Positions 45,309 through 53,784 of a stretch of DNA of 64,000 bases are shown piece by piece. Source of the DNA: Clostridium ganghwense (lineage in GTDB: Bacteria > Bacillota > Clostridia > Clostridiales > Clostridiaceae); NCBI RefSeq assembly GCF_026735165.1, contig NZ_JAPQES010000004.1, positions 186,001 to 250,000 of the forward strand, written 5' to 3'. How positions within the stretch are numbered: position 1 is the first letter of the stretch; every line of letters starts with the position of its first letter. Below the pieces are notes generated by a model. That model worked only from the letters and a program-made list of their open reading frames with translations, made no database searches and was not told the DNA's origin. The position numbers were made by a program, and so were the translations under genes.

Positions 45309-45797
45309 ATGGAAAATACAACTTTAAAAAATATTATAATTGAAACTCTAGCTTTTTTAGGTCTAACTTTAAGCTTAGTCTATGCAATAAAATATTATCC
45401 TGCTCTTCCCTCTAAAATACCTAATCATTATACTTCATCAGGATTGATAGAAGATTATATGTCTAAAAATATAATAATTATAATGACTTGTTTAAATATT
45501 GGAATGTATTTATTACTTACTTTACTAAAAAAGCATCCTAACTGGTGTAATTCTCCTGTAGAAGTAACAGAGAAAAATAAAAAAGAGTTATATACAATTG
45601 ATCTTTGGTTTGTTAGTTTACTTAAATTAAATATAGTATGGATTTTTACTTTTTCAATATTGAGTATTATAAATAATGCTTTAGAAAATAAATCAGCCTT
45701 ACAACCTATAATTATTATGTTAATAATTACCTTTATTGTGATAGCTGTATTTGTAATCAAAATGACCAATACAGCAAAGCCAACACTGCCTAAGTAA
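45309..45797 (+). CDS. DUF1648 membrane protein
   Basis: A 162-residue protein with four hydrophobic segments (about 8-25, 50-67, 100-120, 130-152) and the DUF1648 motif LPSKIPNHYTSSGLIEDY between the first two. Function is unknown; related domains occur in SdpI-type immunity proteins. The ribosome site is weak, so translation probably depends on the HAD gene directly upstream. Confidence 0.75.
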   Translation: MENTTLKNIIIETLAFLGLTLSLVYAIKYYPALPSKIPNHYTSSGLIEDYMSKNIIIIMTCLNIGMYLLLTLLKKHPNWCNSPVEVTEKNKKELYTIDLWFVSLLKLNIVWIFTFSILSIINNALENKSALQPIIIMLIITFIVIAVFVIKMTNTAKPTLPK

Positions 45798-45820
45798 TAT
45801 TTAGTCATGTTGGCTTTTTA
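45776..45820 (+). terminator. Terminator overlapping the DUF1648 stop codon
   Basis: AAAGCCAACA (45776-45785) pairs with TGTTGGCTTT (45808-45817), then T-rich sequence. The 5' arm is inside the coding region. Confidence 0.75.
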
Positions 45821-45840
45821 CAACATTATAATATTTTATT

Positions 45841-46758
45841 CTATTTTTTATTTACATAAGAATATGGTGTTTCTTGATATACATAATAATTTAGCCAATT
45901 ATAAAATAATAAATTAGCATGACTTCTCCACTTAACAATAGGTTCCTTCTCTGGATTATCATCTTTGAAATAATTTTTAGGCAGCTTAATATCTTCTCCT
46001 AAAGCTGTATCTCTATCATACTCCCACTTTAAAGTATTTTCCTCATACTCTGAATGTCCCATTACAAAAATCTGTTTTCCATCTTTTGAAGCTGCAATGT
46101 ATACTCCTGCTTCCTCAGACTCTGCTAATATATCAAGATTTGTAACCTTTTCTATATCCTCTTTTCTAACCTCCGTATGTCTAGAGTGAGGAACATAAAA
46201 TTCATCATCAAAACCTCTTAGAAGCTTAACTTTTTCCTTACTCACATTATGAGAAAAGACTCCAAAAACTTTCTCACAAAGAGGATACTTAGGTATATTA
46301 TAATGATGATAAAGTCCTGCCTGAGCTCCCCAACAAATGTGAAGGGTTGAGTATACATTTGTAGTTGAAAAGTTCATTATTTCTTTTAACTCTTCCCAAT
46401 AATCAACATCTTCATATTCAATCTTTTCAACTGGAGCTCCCGTTATTATCATTCCATCAAACTTTTCATTCTTTATATCATCTATATTTTTATAAAAACT
46501 AAGTAGATGTTCTTGTGAAATATTTTTAGAATCATGAGTTTTGGTATTAATAAGCTCCACTTCTACTTGTATTGGTATGTTACCAAGTAATCTTAAAAGT
46601 TGAGTTTCTGTTTCTATTTTTCTAGGCATTAAATTTACAATAGCTATCTTAAGAGGTCTTATATCTTGATGAAGAGCTCTTTGCTCATTCATCACAAAAA
46701 TATTTTCATTTTCAAGAATTTCTGCAGCTGGAAGATCTTTTGGTATTACTATAGGCAT
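45841..46758 (-). CDS. metA: Homoserine O-acetyltransferase (MetA-type)
   Basis: A 305-residue MetA-fold acyltransferase for the first step of methionine synthesis. Nucleophile Cys142 is in HICWGAQAG, the later His-x-Glu in MGHSEYE. Residue 111 is Glu (TGAPVE), the position known to select acetyl-CoA, where succinyl-specific enzymes have Gly; so the product should be O-acetylhomoserine despite the succinyltransferase name often given to MetA. This fits the neighbouring metY, which uses O-acetylhomoserine. It lies 21 bases after metY, under the same SAM riboswitch. Confidence 0.95.
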   Translation of the reverse strand: MPIVIPKDLPAAEILENENIFVMNEQRALHQDIRPLKIAIVNLMPRKIETETQLLRLLGNIPIQVEVELINTKTHDSKNISQEHLLSFYKNIDDIKNEKFDGMIITGAPVEKIEYEDVDYWEELKEIMNFSTTNVYSTLHICWGAQAGLYHHYNIPKYPLCEKVFGVFSHNVSKEKVKLLRGFDDEFYVPHSRHTEVRKEDIEKVTNLDILAESEEAGVYIAASKDGKQIFVMGHSEYEENTLKWEYDRDTALGEDIKLPKNYFKDDNPEKEPIVKWRSHANLLFYNWLNYYVYQETPYSYVNKK

Positions 46759-46779
46759 AATAAACTTCCTCTCTGTAAA

Positions 46780-48060
46780 TTATTTAAGCTTTGAAAAAGC
46801 TTGCTCAAAGTCATTAATTATATCTTGTGGATCTTCTATTCCTACCGATACTCTTATCAAATCTGGATAAACCCCTGAAGCTATTTGTTCTTCTTCACTT
46901 AATTGTCTATGTGTTGTAGTGGCTGGTTGAAGCACAGATGTTCTAGCATCTCCTAAATGAACAACTAATGCTGCTAATTTAAGATTTCTTATAAATTCAG
47001 TTCCAGCTTCTGCTCCACCTTTTACTCCAAAGGTTAATATAGCCCCTGCTCCTTCTGGTAAAAATTTATCAGCTAATTCGTAACTTGAGTGACTCTCAAG
47101 TCCCGGATAATTAACCCAACTAACCTTTTCATGCTTTTCTAAGAATTTAGCTAAAGCTAAGGTATTGCTGCAGTGTCTTTCCATTCTTAAATGAAGTGTT
47201 TCTAGTCCTAAGTGATTTAAAAATCCATTAAATGGACTTAAGCAAGTACCCATATCTCTTAGAAGCTGTACTCTCGCTTTTACTATATATGCTGCTTTTC
47301 CAAATGTTTCAACATACTTAACTCCATGATAAGTTGGATCTTCTTCTACTAATTCTGGGAATTTTCCATTAGTCCACTCAACGTTACCTCCATCTACAAT
47401 AATTCCTCCTACACTTGTAGCATGACCATCAATATATTTTGTTGAAGAATGAATAACTATATTAGCTCCCAACTCTAATGGTCTACAAAGACAAGGACTA
47501 GCTAATGTATTATCCACAATAAAAGGTACTCCTCTTTTCTTTGCAATACGTGAAAATTTATCAAAATCTAAAATATTTAATCCTGGATTTCCTATAGTTT
47601 CTGCAAAAATTACTTTTGTATTACCTTTAAATTCTTTTACTATCTCTTCTTCACTAGCATTAGGATCTACAAAGCTTACCTCTATTCCAAACTTCTTAAA
47701 GGTTGAAGATAGTAATGTAAAAGTTCCTCCATATATAGTAGAAGCTGCTACTATGTGTTCTCCATTTTTGCATATATTTAATAAAGCTAAAGTAGTAGCT
47801 GATTGTCCTGATGATACAGCTAGTGCCCCTACTCCACCTTCTAAGCTATTAACTTTTTCTTCATAAGCAGCTACTGTTGGATTACTTATTCTTGAATACA
47901 TATGACCTTCTTCTTTCAAATCAAATAATCTTGCTACGTGGTCCGGATCTTCATACTTATAAGTTGTACTTTGAACTATAGGTAGTACCCTAGGTTCTCC
48001 TGGATTTGGTTTATAACCTCCTTGAACACATATTGTTCCTTTGCCCCATTTGTTTGTCAT
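46780..48060 (-). CDS. metY: O-acetylhomoserine sulfhydrylase
   Basis: A 426-residue pyridoxal-phosphate enzyme of the Cys/Met metabolism family that makes homocysteine from O-acetylhomoserine and sulfide. PLP Lys208 is in HSSTKYIDGH; SGQSATTLAL and YSRISNPTVAAYE are family marks. The length and the insert around 225-260 (WTNGKFPELVEEDPTYHG) fit MetY rather than MetB/MetC. First gene of metY-metA, preceded by a SAM-I riboswitch. Confidence 0.95.
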   Translation of the reverse strand: MTNKWGKGTICVQGGYKPNPGEPRVLPIVQSTTYKYEDPDHVARLFDLKEEGHMYSRISNPTVAAYEEKVNSLEGGVGALAVSSGQSATTLALLNICKNGEHIVAASTIYGGTFTLLSSTFKKFGIEVSFVDPNASEEEIVKEFKGNTKVIFAETIGNPGLNILDFDKFSRIAKKRGVPFIVDNTLASPCLCRPLELGANIVIHSSTKYIDGHATSVGGIIVDGGNVEWTNGKFPELVEEDPTYHGVKYVETFGKAAYIVKARVQLLRDMGTCLSPFNGFLNHLGLETLHLRMERHCSNTLALAKFLEKHEKVSWVNYPGLESHSSYELADKFLPEGAGAILTFGVKGGAEAGTEFIRNLKLAALVVHLGDARTSVLQPATTTHRQLSEEEQIASGVYPDLIRVSVGIEDPQDIINDFEQAFSKLK

Positions 48061-48090
48061 TTAAATTGCCCCCTTAATCTTTTATAAAAT

Positions 48091-48231
48091 AAAAAAACAC
48101 TTCGATAAGAAGTGTTTAATATACTAGCTTCTTCTTATCTCTCAGAAAAATTCTGCTGGAATTAGCACCTTTGTACATACGTACCGGTTGCCGGGCTTCG
48201 TAGGGCCAGTCCCTCCGCCTCTCTTGATAAG
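48091..48231 (-). promoter_or_regulatory. SAM-I (S-box) riboswitch with terminator, controls metY-metA
   Basis: Aptamer 48231 down to 48134: CTTATC pairs with GATAAG at the ends, with AGAGAGGCGGAGGGACTGGC, GAAGCCCGGCAACC, GGTGCTAATTCC and CTGAGAGATAAG in the canonical order. A terminator (48096-48116, AACACTTC/GAAGTGTT, then T7) follows before metY. It is expected to stop transcription when S-adenosylmethionine is plentiful. Confidence 0.96.
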
Positions 48232-48264
48232 ATTGTATCGTTTTATTTAATTTTATTTTTATTA

Positions 48265-48293
48265 ATATTACACCTATTTATTTTAAAAGTCAA
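48265..48293 (-). promoter_or_regulatory. Promoter of metY-metA
   Basis: Minus strand TTGACT (48288-48293), 17 bp, TAATAT (48265-48270), about 30 bases before the aptamer and 12 bases past the end of the GTPase gene. Confidence 0.65.
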
Positions 48294-48304
48294 GTTATTT
48301 TGTC

Positions 48305-50335
48305 TTAATCCTCAACAACCTTTTTCATCTTCTTTTTTTCCCTAAATAAAGAAACTCCATTATACAAAGAATCATCCTTATCTACTATATTTTCTGAATT
48401 AGCTAAAACCTCTTCTTCATTATGACATGTGTCATATCTAGAAAACTGCATGCTTACTACTGCCTTTCCTGATGTAGCTGAAGCAAGTTCTGTCTGATAA
48501 TACATAGCTGTAGAAATAGGTACTTCCCCACTTATGCAAATTTTATCTCCTAAGATAAGAGGTTCTTCAAAATTTCCACTCATCCTTAAAATATCTGACA
48601 TTACTTTTCCCGCTAATTCCTTATCCACAGTAATTTTATATCTGTATAAAGGCTCTAATAAAATGCTTTTGTTCTTGGATAAAGCTTGTTGTACAGCTCT
48701 TATAGCTGCAATTCTAAAATCTCCCCCATGAGTATGCTCAAGATGGTGCTTGCCAGCTATAAGTTTTATTTTTATATCTGTAACATTACTTCCAACTAAC
48801 TTTCCATGTTTAACCCCTTCATATACAGCTTTTTCAATAGTATGCTGGTATTGAAGCGGTAATATATCTACACTTAATTCTGAAATAAATTCTGCTCCCT
48901 TTCCTCTTTCATTAGGTTCAATTTCTACTTCTACCTCAGCATAATGCTTTTTAGGTTCAAAATGACAAAAGCCTGTACTTTTTTCTATTATAGTTTCCAC
49001 ATAATTTACTTTTGGTTTTTCAAGCTCTACCTCAATATTGAATCTATCTTTTATTAACTGCTTCAATACTTCCATCTGTACAAAGCCCATAATATTTATA
49101 CTTAACTGTTTTTTATCTGAATCCCACTGCATTTGTAGTGATGGGTCTTCTTCATTTAAAATTTCCACTGCTTTTAACAAATTTGACAAATCCTCTTCAT
49201 TTTTAGGAACAACTCTTGAAATTAGTATAGATGTGATGAATTTTTCTTTTTCCTCTCCGCCTTTTTTTACACCTAAATAATCGCCTATCTTTCCATTCTT
49301 GATTCCACAAAGTACCCCTATTTCTCCAGATATTAATTTTTCAATAGAAATATATTTTTCTCCATTATACTTTCTTATTTGTGTAATCTTTTCCTCTTCA
49401 CCAAATTCATTAAAAATAGTATCTCTAACCTTTATAGTTCCATCTAATACTCTAACATAGGAAAGTTTTCCTATACTATCATCAAATTTAACTTTATAGA
49501 TTACAGCTGAAAAATCCTTGTCATCATTTCCTTTATTATCTGGAAGAATATCTACTACTGCATCTAATAAATTACTTATACCTATTCCATTCATAGAAGA
49601 TCCTACAAGGACAGGATATAATCTGCATTCCTCTATATTAATCTTAATACTGTCAACTAGCTGTTGTTTTTCAATTGCCTCTCCTTCTAAGTATTTTTCT
49701 AATATAAAGTCATCTTTATCTGCTAATTTTTCAATTAGCTTTATCTTACCCTCAGTTTCCATTTTGTCTTCTATATCAAAATCACTATGTGAATTCCAAC
49801 TATATTCCTTATCATTTATTAAATCTACAAATCCATCAAAATCTTTTTCAATCTTATACACTTTATGTATAGGTAAAAAATCTCCTGTTAAGTTTTCTTG
49901 TATTTCTTTATAAACTCTATTTAAATCAGCACCAACTCTATCTAACTTATTTATGAATAATAAAGTTGGAATGTTATACTTTCTTAAAAGCTGCCAAATA
50001 GTTTCTGTATGAGATTGAACTCCTTCCACAGCAGAAATTATTAATATTGCTCCATCTAATGCCTTTAATGCTCTTTCTAATTCTGCTGAAAAATCCACAT
50101 GTCCAGGAGTATCAATTATATTTATTATTGTATTCTTCCAATTTAAAGTAGCTTGATCTGCAAAAACAGTAATTCCTCTCTGTTTTTCTATATTATTATA
50201 ATCCATCTTGGAAGACCCTTTATCCACACTTCCAAGTTCTCTTATATTTCCTGACAAGTACATCATTTGCTCCGTAGTTGTAGTTTTCCCTGCATCTACA
50301 TGAGCCACTAAACCTATATTTCTTATGTTTTTCAT
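48305..50335 (-). CDS. Tet(M)/TetB(P)-like ribosome-protection GTPase
   Basis: A 676-residue translational GTPase of the EF-G-related tetracycline ribosome-protection group. G motifs: AHVDAGKTTTTE (G1), RGIT (G2), DTPGH (G3), NKLDR (G4). The EF-G-like domains III-V follow; domain IV ends in the AGKHHLEHTHGGDF segment where these proteins reach the drug site. N-terminal IRNIGLVAHVDAGKTT matches TetB(P)/OtrA more than EF-G. No mobility genes are nearby and base use matches its neighbours, so it looks intrinsic. It may protect against tetracyclines or have a housekeeping role. The C-terminus carries an extra Lys-rich tail. Confidence 0.88.
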   Translation of the reverse strand: MKNIRNIGLVAHVDAGKTTTTEQMMYLSGNIRELGSVDKGSSKMDYNNIEKQRGITVFADQATLNWKNTIINIIDTPGHVDFSAELERALKALDGAILIISAVEGVQSHTETIWQLLRKYNIPTLLFINKLDRVGADLNRVYKEIQENLTGDFLPIHKVYKIEKDFDGFVDLINDKEYSWNSHSDFDIEDKMETEGKIKLIEKLADKDDFILEKYLEGEAIEKQQLVDSIKINIEECRLYPVLVGSSMNGIGISNLLDAVVDILPDNKGNDDKDFSAVIYKVKFDDSIGKLSYVRVLDGTIKVRDTIFNEFGEEEKITQIRKYNGEKYISIEKLISGEIGVLCGIKNGKIGDYLGVKKGGEEKEKFITSILISRVVPKNEEDLSNLLKAVEILNEEDPSLQMQWDSDKKQLSINIMGFVQMEVLKQLIKDRFNIEVELEKPKVNYVETIIEKSTGFCHFEPKKHYAEVEVEIEPNERGKGAEFISELSVDILPLQYQHTIEKAVYEGVKHGKLVGSNVTDIKIKLIAGKHHLEHTHGGDFRIAAIRAVQQALSKNKSILLEPLYRYKITVDKELAGKVMSDILRMSGNFEEPLILGDKICISGEVPISTAMYYQTELASATSGKAVVSMQFSRYDTCHNEEEVLANSENIVDKDDSLYNGVSLFREKKKMKKVVED

Positions 50336-50541
50336 ATGTCACCCCCATCTTTATTATAACATTTTAATTTAAATTCATATTATAACCTTTTTAAGTAATT
50401 ATTTGTAAATAACAATTCTCCCTTTAAATTCTATTAATTTAAATGTATTATTTTATCTATATAAATATTTTAAAATACGTAGTATAATTCAATTAGAAAA
50501 TATTTGAAATTAAGAATAACTCTGGAAAGGAGATTGTTATT

Positions 50542-51381
50542 ATGAATTACTATAATAAAAAAAATATAGATGCTTTAGAATGTTTTTACAATATAATTTC
50601 TCAACTTCCAAAATTATTTGAAGATGAAATTTCCTTCACTCTTTCAGATACAACAAAAATTATAAAAAATGTTCCAAGTGAACATATGCCTCCACTTTTT
50701 AAGGAAGGTGACTCTATTCCTGAAAATGATGTATTAGCTCTAACTATAAAATCAGGTAAAATTCAATCAATAACTACAGATAGATGTAATTTTGGTTTCT
50801 GCATAAGAGTTGTAGCAGTTCCTATAACTGATAATAATAACAAAATAGTGGGAGCGGTATCTTACGGTAGAAGCTTAAAAAACAGCAATGATATTTTAGA
50901 TTTATCCAAATTATTAGTTAGCACAATTAATGAGTTATCTACTGAATCCAATGTTATAACTGAAAATATTGAACAAATATCACAATCACAAACTAATATA
51001 GTATCAGAACTAGGAAACACATCATCACATGTAAATAAAACTGACGACATTGTAAATTTTATTAATAAAATTGCTTCTCAAACAAGACTATTAGGTTTGA
51101 ATGCCTCTATCGAAGCTGCAAGGCTTGGAGACGCTGGAAAAGGCTTTGGAGTTGTAGCATCTGAAATAAAAAAGTTATCTAATTCTAGTGCTGAATCTAT
51201 AAAAGAAATAAATGAAGTTATTAATTCAATACAAGAATCTGTTAAGTATATTAATGAAAAAATAATTCAATCCGAAAAGGCTTCCAATGAACAGTCTAAT
51301 TCAATTGTAAAAATTGTTGATTCACTACATAACTTAAAGAAAAGTGCAAAAAAATTAGAAACTATGGCTGAAAAATTATAA
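50542..51381 (+). CDS. Short cytoplasmic methyl-accepting-type signalling protein
   Basis: A 279-residue chemoreceptor-like protein without a membrane segment or HAMP. The N-terminal half (about 1-115) is a small sensor with [17 protein letters not shown] and [10 protein letters not shown], reminiscent of a PAS/GAF-like pocket; the two cysteines in RCNFGFC could bind metal or sense redox. The C-terminal coiled coil (about 125-279) contains the signalling tip [33 protein letters not shown], so it can engage CheA/CheW. Signalling arms are short. Single gene behind GGAAAGGAG. Confidence 0.85.
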   Translation: MNYYNKKNIDALECFYNIISQLPKLFEDEISFTLSDTTKIIKNVPSEHMPPLFKEGDSIPENDVLALTIKSGKIQSITTDRCNFGFCIRVVAVPITDNNNKIVGAVSYGRSLKNSNDILDLSKLLVSTINELSTESNVITENIEQISQSQTNIVSELGNTSSHVNKTDDIVNFINKIASQTRLLGLNASIEAARLGDAGKGFGVVASEIKKLSNSSAESIKEINEVINSIQESVKYINEKIIQSEKASNEQSNSIVKIVDSLHNLKKSAKKLETMAEKL

Positions 51382-51384
51382 AAC

Positions 51385-51437
51385 AAAGGTGTTTACACGA
51401 ACTACTAATTTCTTGGGTATTGTGTAAACACCTTTTT
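51385..51437. terminator. Terminator after the soluble chemoreceptor gene
   Basis: A 14-bp stem AAAGGTGTTTACAC/GTGTAAACACCTTT with T5 on the plus strand. The following 51438-51676 is AT-rich with no recognisable feature. Confidence 0.9.
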
Positions 51438-51676
51438 ATATACTTTAATTCTTCTATATTCATAACAACATTCCCCATATAATACTCTTCTCTTCCTTCA
51501 ATTGTAACATATGGAATTCACACCTTTATTTTAGATTATTTCCACTAATATATTATTGTTAAAATACTATTTTTAAATATAAAATTATTATAAAATGCTC
51601 TATTTTTTCCATAATCGTATTTTGTATTTATTGTTTATATTGTATAACATTGGATATAATTATTAAAATAAAGGCA

Positions 51677-51817
51677 TTAGTTCTTAAAACTAGCTGCCTC
51701 TATAACTTCTACTATATCTATAGGATATATTACTTTTTTTCCTTTACTAACTTTGTATAATCGTACATTATAAACCGCAAATAGAAATATACTAATTAAA
51801 AATATACTATTCTCCAT
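51677..51817 (-). CDS. Small membrane protein (46 aa), unknown
   Basis: A 46-codon frame with ATG at 51817, 6 bases after AGGAGAT. The product starts MENSIFLISIFLFAVYN, one membrane helix, followed by a basic stretch (RLYKVSKGKK) and an amphipathic IDIVEVIEAASF end. A TATAAT on the minus strand at about 51852-51857 could serve as its promoter. The good ribosome site, the helix followed by positive residues and the lone location support a real gene; no family is recognised. Confidence 0.6.
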   Translation of the reverse strand: MENSIFLISIFLFAVYNVRLYKVSKGKKVIYPIDIVEVIEAASFKN

Positions 51818-52119
51818 AATTATCTCCTCTTTCTTTATAGTAGTACGTATTATACACTATTTTTTGTGTTTCACCTTAATTTTTATATTTGTAAAAATAT
51901 TTTTTATTATCAAATTAATTTAAATACGCCATATACTTATTTATGCAATAAAATTTCTCTTTTTTAAAAAAGGTATAATTTTTTCCTTTTATAAATAAAC
52001 TTATATTATTTTAATATAATTATTTTGTAACATCTTTCTTCGTAATATTTTTGAAACCCCTTTTATAAAAATTAATAATATAATTAAAATATAAACTTGA
52101 GACTGGTGGTGTTTATTTT
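51818..52119. other. AT-rich intergenic region, divergent promoters expected
   Basis: It separates the 46-residue gene and the LCP gene. TATAAT-like hexamers occur at about 51852 (minus) and 51974 (plus) without convincing -35 boxes. I see no RNA motif or repeat. Confidence 0.5.
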
Positions 52120-53652
52120 ATGGCCAAATATAAGAAGCCAATCAAAATTACTATTATATTAATTTTGATTTCCATTATATCTGTAATCTCATATTTCATA
52201 TATTCTTTTGAAAAAAACAGTCACATAACAACTGAAAATTCTACCATTTTAGAATCTGAACTAGAAGAAGATATGCCAGAATTAAAAGAAGTTGACGGGA
52301 TAACAAATATTCTTTTACTAGGAAGCGACGCAAGAACATTAGACGAAAAATCAAGATCTGATGCAATAATGATACTAACTATAGATGATATTCATAAAAA
52401 GCTTAAATTAACATCAATATTAAGAGATAGTTATGTAAAAATTCCTGGTCACGGTGAACAAAAAATAAATCATGCTTTTGTATATGGTGGACCTGATTTA
52501 TTGGTGAAAACCATAGAAAGTAATTTTAGTATAAAGTTAGATAAATACGCAATTATCAATTTCTCTGGATTTCAAGATTTAATTGACTCCATTGGTGGTT
52601 TAGATATTAATGTAAAACCTAAAGAAGTAGCTGAAATAAATAAATATATCCAAGAAGTGAATGGTAATAATTCTCATCTTCTTAAAGGACCTGGTTTGCA
52701 GCACTTAGATGGTCAACAAGCTCTTTCTTACTCTAGAATAAGGCATGTAGGAAATGGTTCCTATGAAAGAACCGAAAGACAAAGACATGTCATTTCACTA
52801 ATTGTAGATAAATTAAAAGATACACCTATGATAAAATATCCAGTTGTAACTTCGAATTTAATACCTTATATAAAAACAAACATGGATATTACTGAAATAA
52901 TGAATTATGCTTACACTATTTATGAAATTAATAATTTTAATTTAGAACAGCTTCAAATGCCTTTGACAGAATTAAGCTATGGACAAATTTATGGAGACAA
53001 AGGCTGGATTTTGCTCATGGACAAACCACAAAATGCTAAAATATTAAATGATTTCATATTTGATGATAAGACATATACTAAATCTGATTTAGATTATGCT
53101 TCTTATAAACGAACTATAAATACCTACTTAGCAAAAATCAAGAAACAAAATCACGATAAAAAAACAGTACCACCTAAAATAGAAAATGAATCAGAAGCTC
53201 CAAACAATTCAAACAATAACTACAATGATACCAACAATGATATAATTAATCCGCCATCTACTAATGAATCTAATCAAGAAGATAATACGGATAACACTAT
53301 CCACAATAATATTGATAATAATATTGATAATAATTCTGATAACAATTCTGATAACAATGATACTAATGATTCAGATACAACTAATACTGATGATGATACT
53401 ACTACTGATATTGATGATAATGATGATGTTGTTGTTGATGATTCTAACAACAATAATTCTGAAACTGAACCTACTAATGAAGAAGATATTACTAATGGAA
53501 ATGAAAATACCTCTAATAAAAAAGTAACTGAAGATATTCCTGAAAAATCAGAAAATACTAAAAACGCCTCAGACATTAATGATTTGTCTGAAGATGAAAA
53601 TTCATCCATGACATCTGATCCCTCTAATACTGAAGATACTAATACTGACTAA
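52120..53652 (+). CDS. LytR-CpsA-Psr family wall-glycopolymer ligase with long Asn/Asp-rich tail
   Basis: A 510-residue membrane-anchored protein. TM at about 8-29, then the LCP domain (about 60-300), which attaches teichoic acid-like polymers to peptidoglycan outside the membrane. Motifs: ILLLGSDAR, RSDAIMILTI, SILRDSYVKIPG, INHAFVYGGP and the Arg-rich SYSRIRHVGNGSYERTERQRHV that binds the lipid pyrophosphate. From about residue 350 the protein becomes a low-complexity Asn/Asp/Ser/Thr tail of about 150 residues with NNID/NNSD repeats, ending acidic. The tail has no LCP counterpart that I know and is probably disordered in the wall. Confidence 0.9.
   Translation: MAKYKKPIKITIILILISIISVISYFIYSFEKNSHITTENSTILESELEEDMPELKEVDGITNILLLGSDARTLDEKSRSDAIMILTIDDIHKKLKLTSILRDSYVKIPGHGEQKINHAFVYGGPDLLVKTIESNFSIKLDKYAIINFSGFQDLIDSIGGLDINVKPKEVAEINKYIQEVNGNNSHLLKGPGLQHLDGQQALSYSRIRHVGNGSYERTERQRHVISLIVDKLKDTPMIKYPVVTSNLIPYIKTNMDITEIMNYAYTIYEINNFNLEQLQMPLTELSYGQIYGDKGWILLMDKPQNAKILNDFIFDDKTYTKSDLDYASYKRTINTYLAKIKKQNHDKKTVPPKIENESEAPNNSNNNYNDTNNDIINPPSTNESNQEDNTDNTIHNNIDNNIDNNSDNNSDNNDTNDSDTTNTDDDTTTDIDDNDDVVVDDSNNNNSETEPTNEEDITNGNENTSNKKVTEDIPEKSENTKNASDINDLSEDENSSMTSDPSNTEDTNTD
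53305..53352 (+). repeat. Four tandem 12-bp repeats in the LCP tail
   Basis: Units AATAATATTGAT twice, AATAATTCTGAT and AACAATTCTGAT, coding NNID, NNID, NNSD, NNSD. They keep the frame, so copy number can change without breaking the gene. Confidence 0.85.
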
Positions 53653-53742
53653 AATCAGTTAATTTTATATACTTAAAATGTATAAATTATATTGTTGTTA
53701 GTTTATTAATACTCTTCGGTAATAACCACTTTATATAAAAGA

Positions 53743-53776
53743 CTAGGCTTCTCATATAATAAGCAGCCTAGCCTTT
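53743..53776. terminator. Bidirectional terminator
   Basis: CTAGGCT/AGCCTAG stem with CT/AG beyond one mismatch, T5 on the plus side and an A/T-rich flank on the minus side. It sits between the convergent LCP and symporter genes. Confidence 0.8.
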
Positions 53777-53784
53777 TTGTATTT

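Noticed and set aside
53264-53609. Long alternative frames on both strands in the LCP tail (Leu/Ile- and Ser/Leu-rich)
   Set aside because: They are by-products of the repetitive Asn/Asp codons and have no ribosome site or family.
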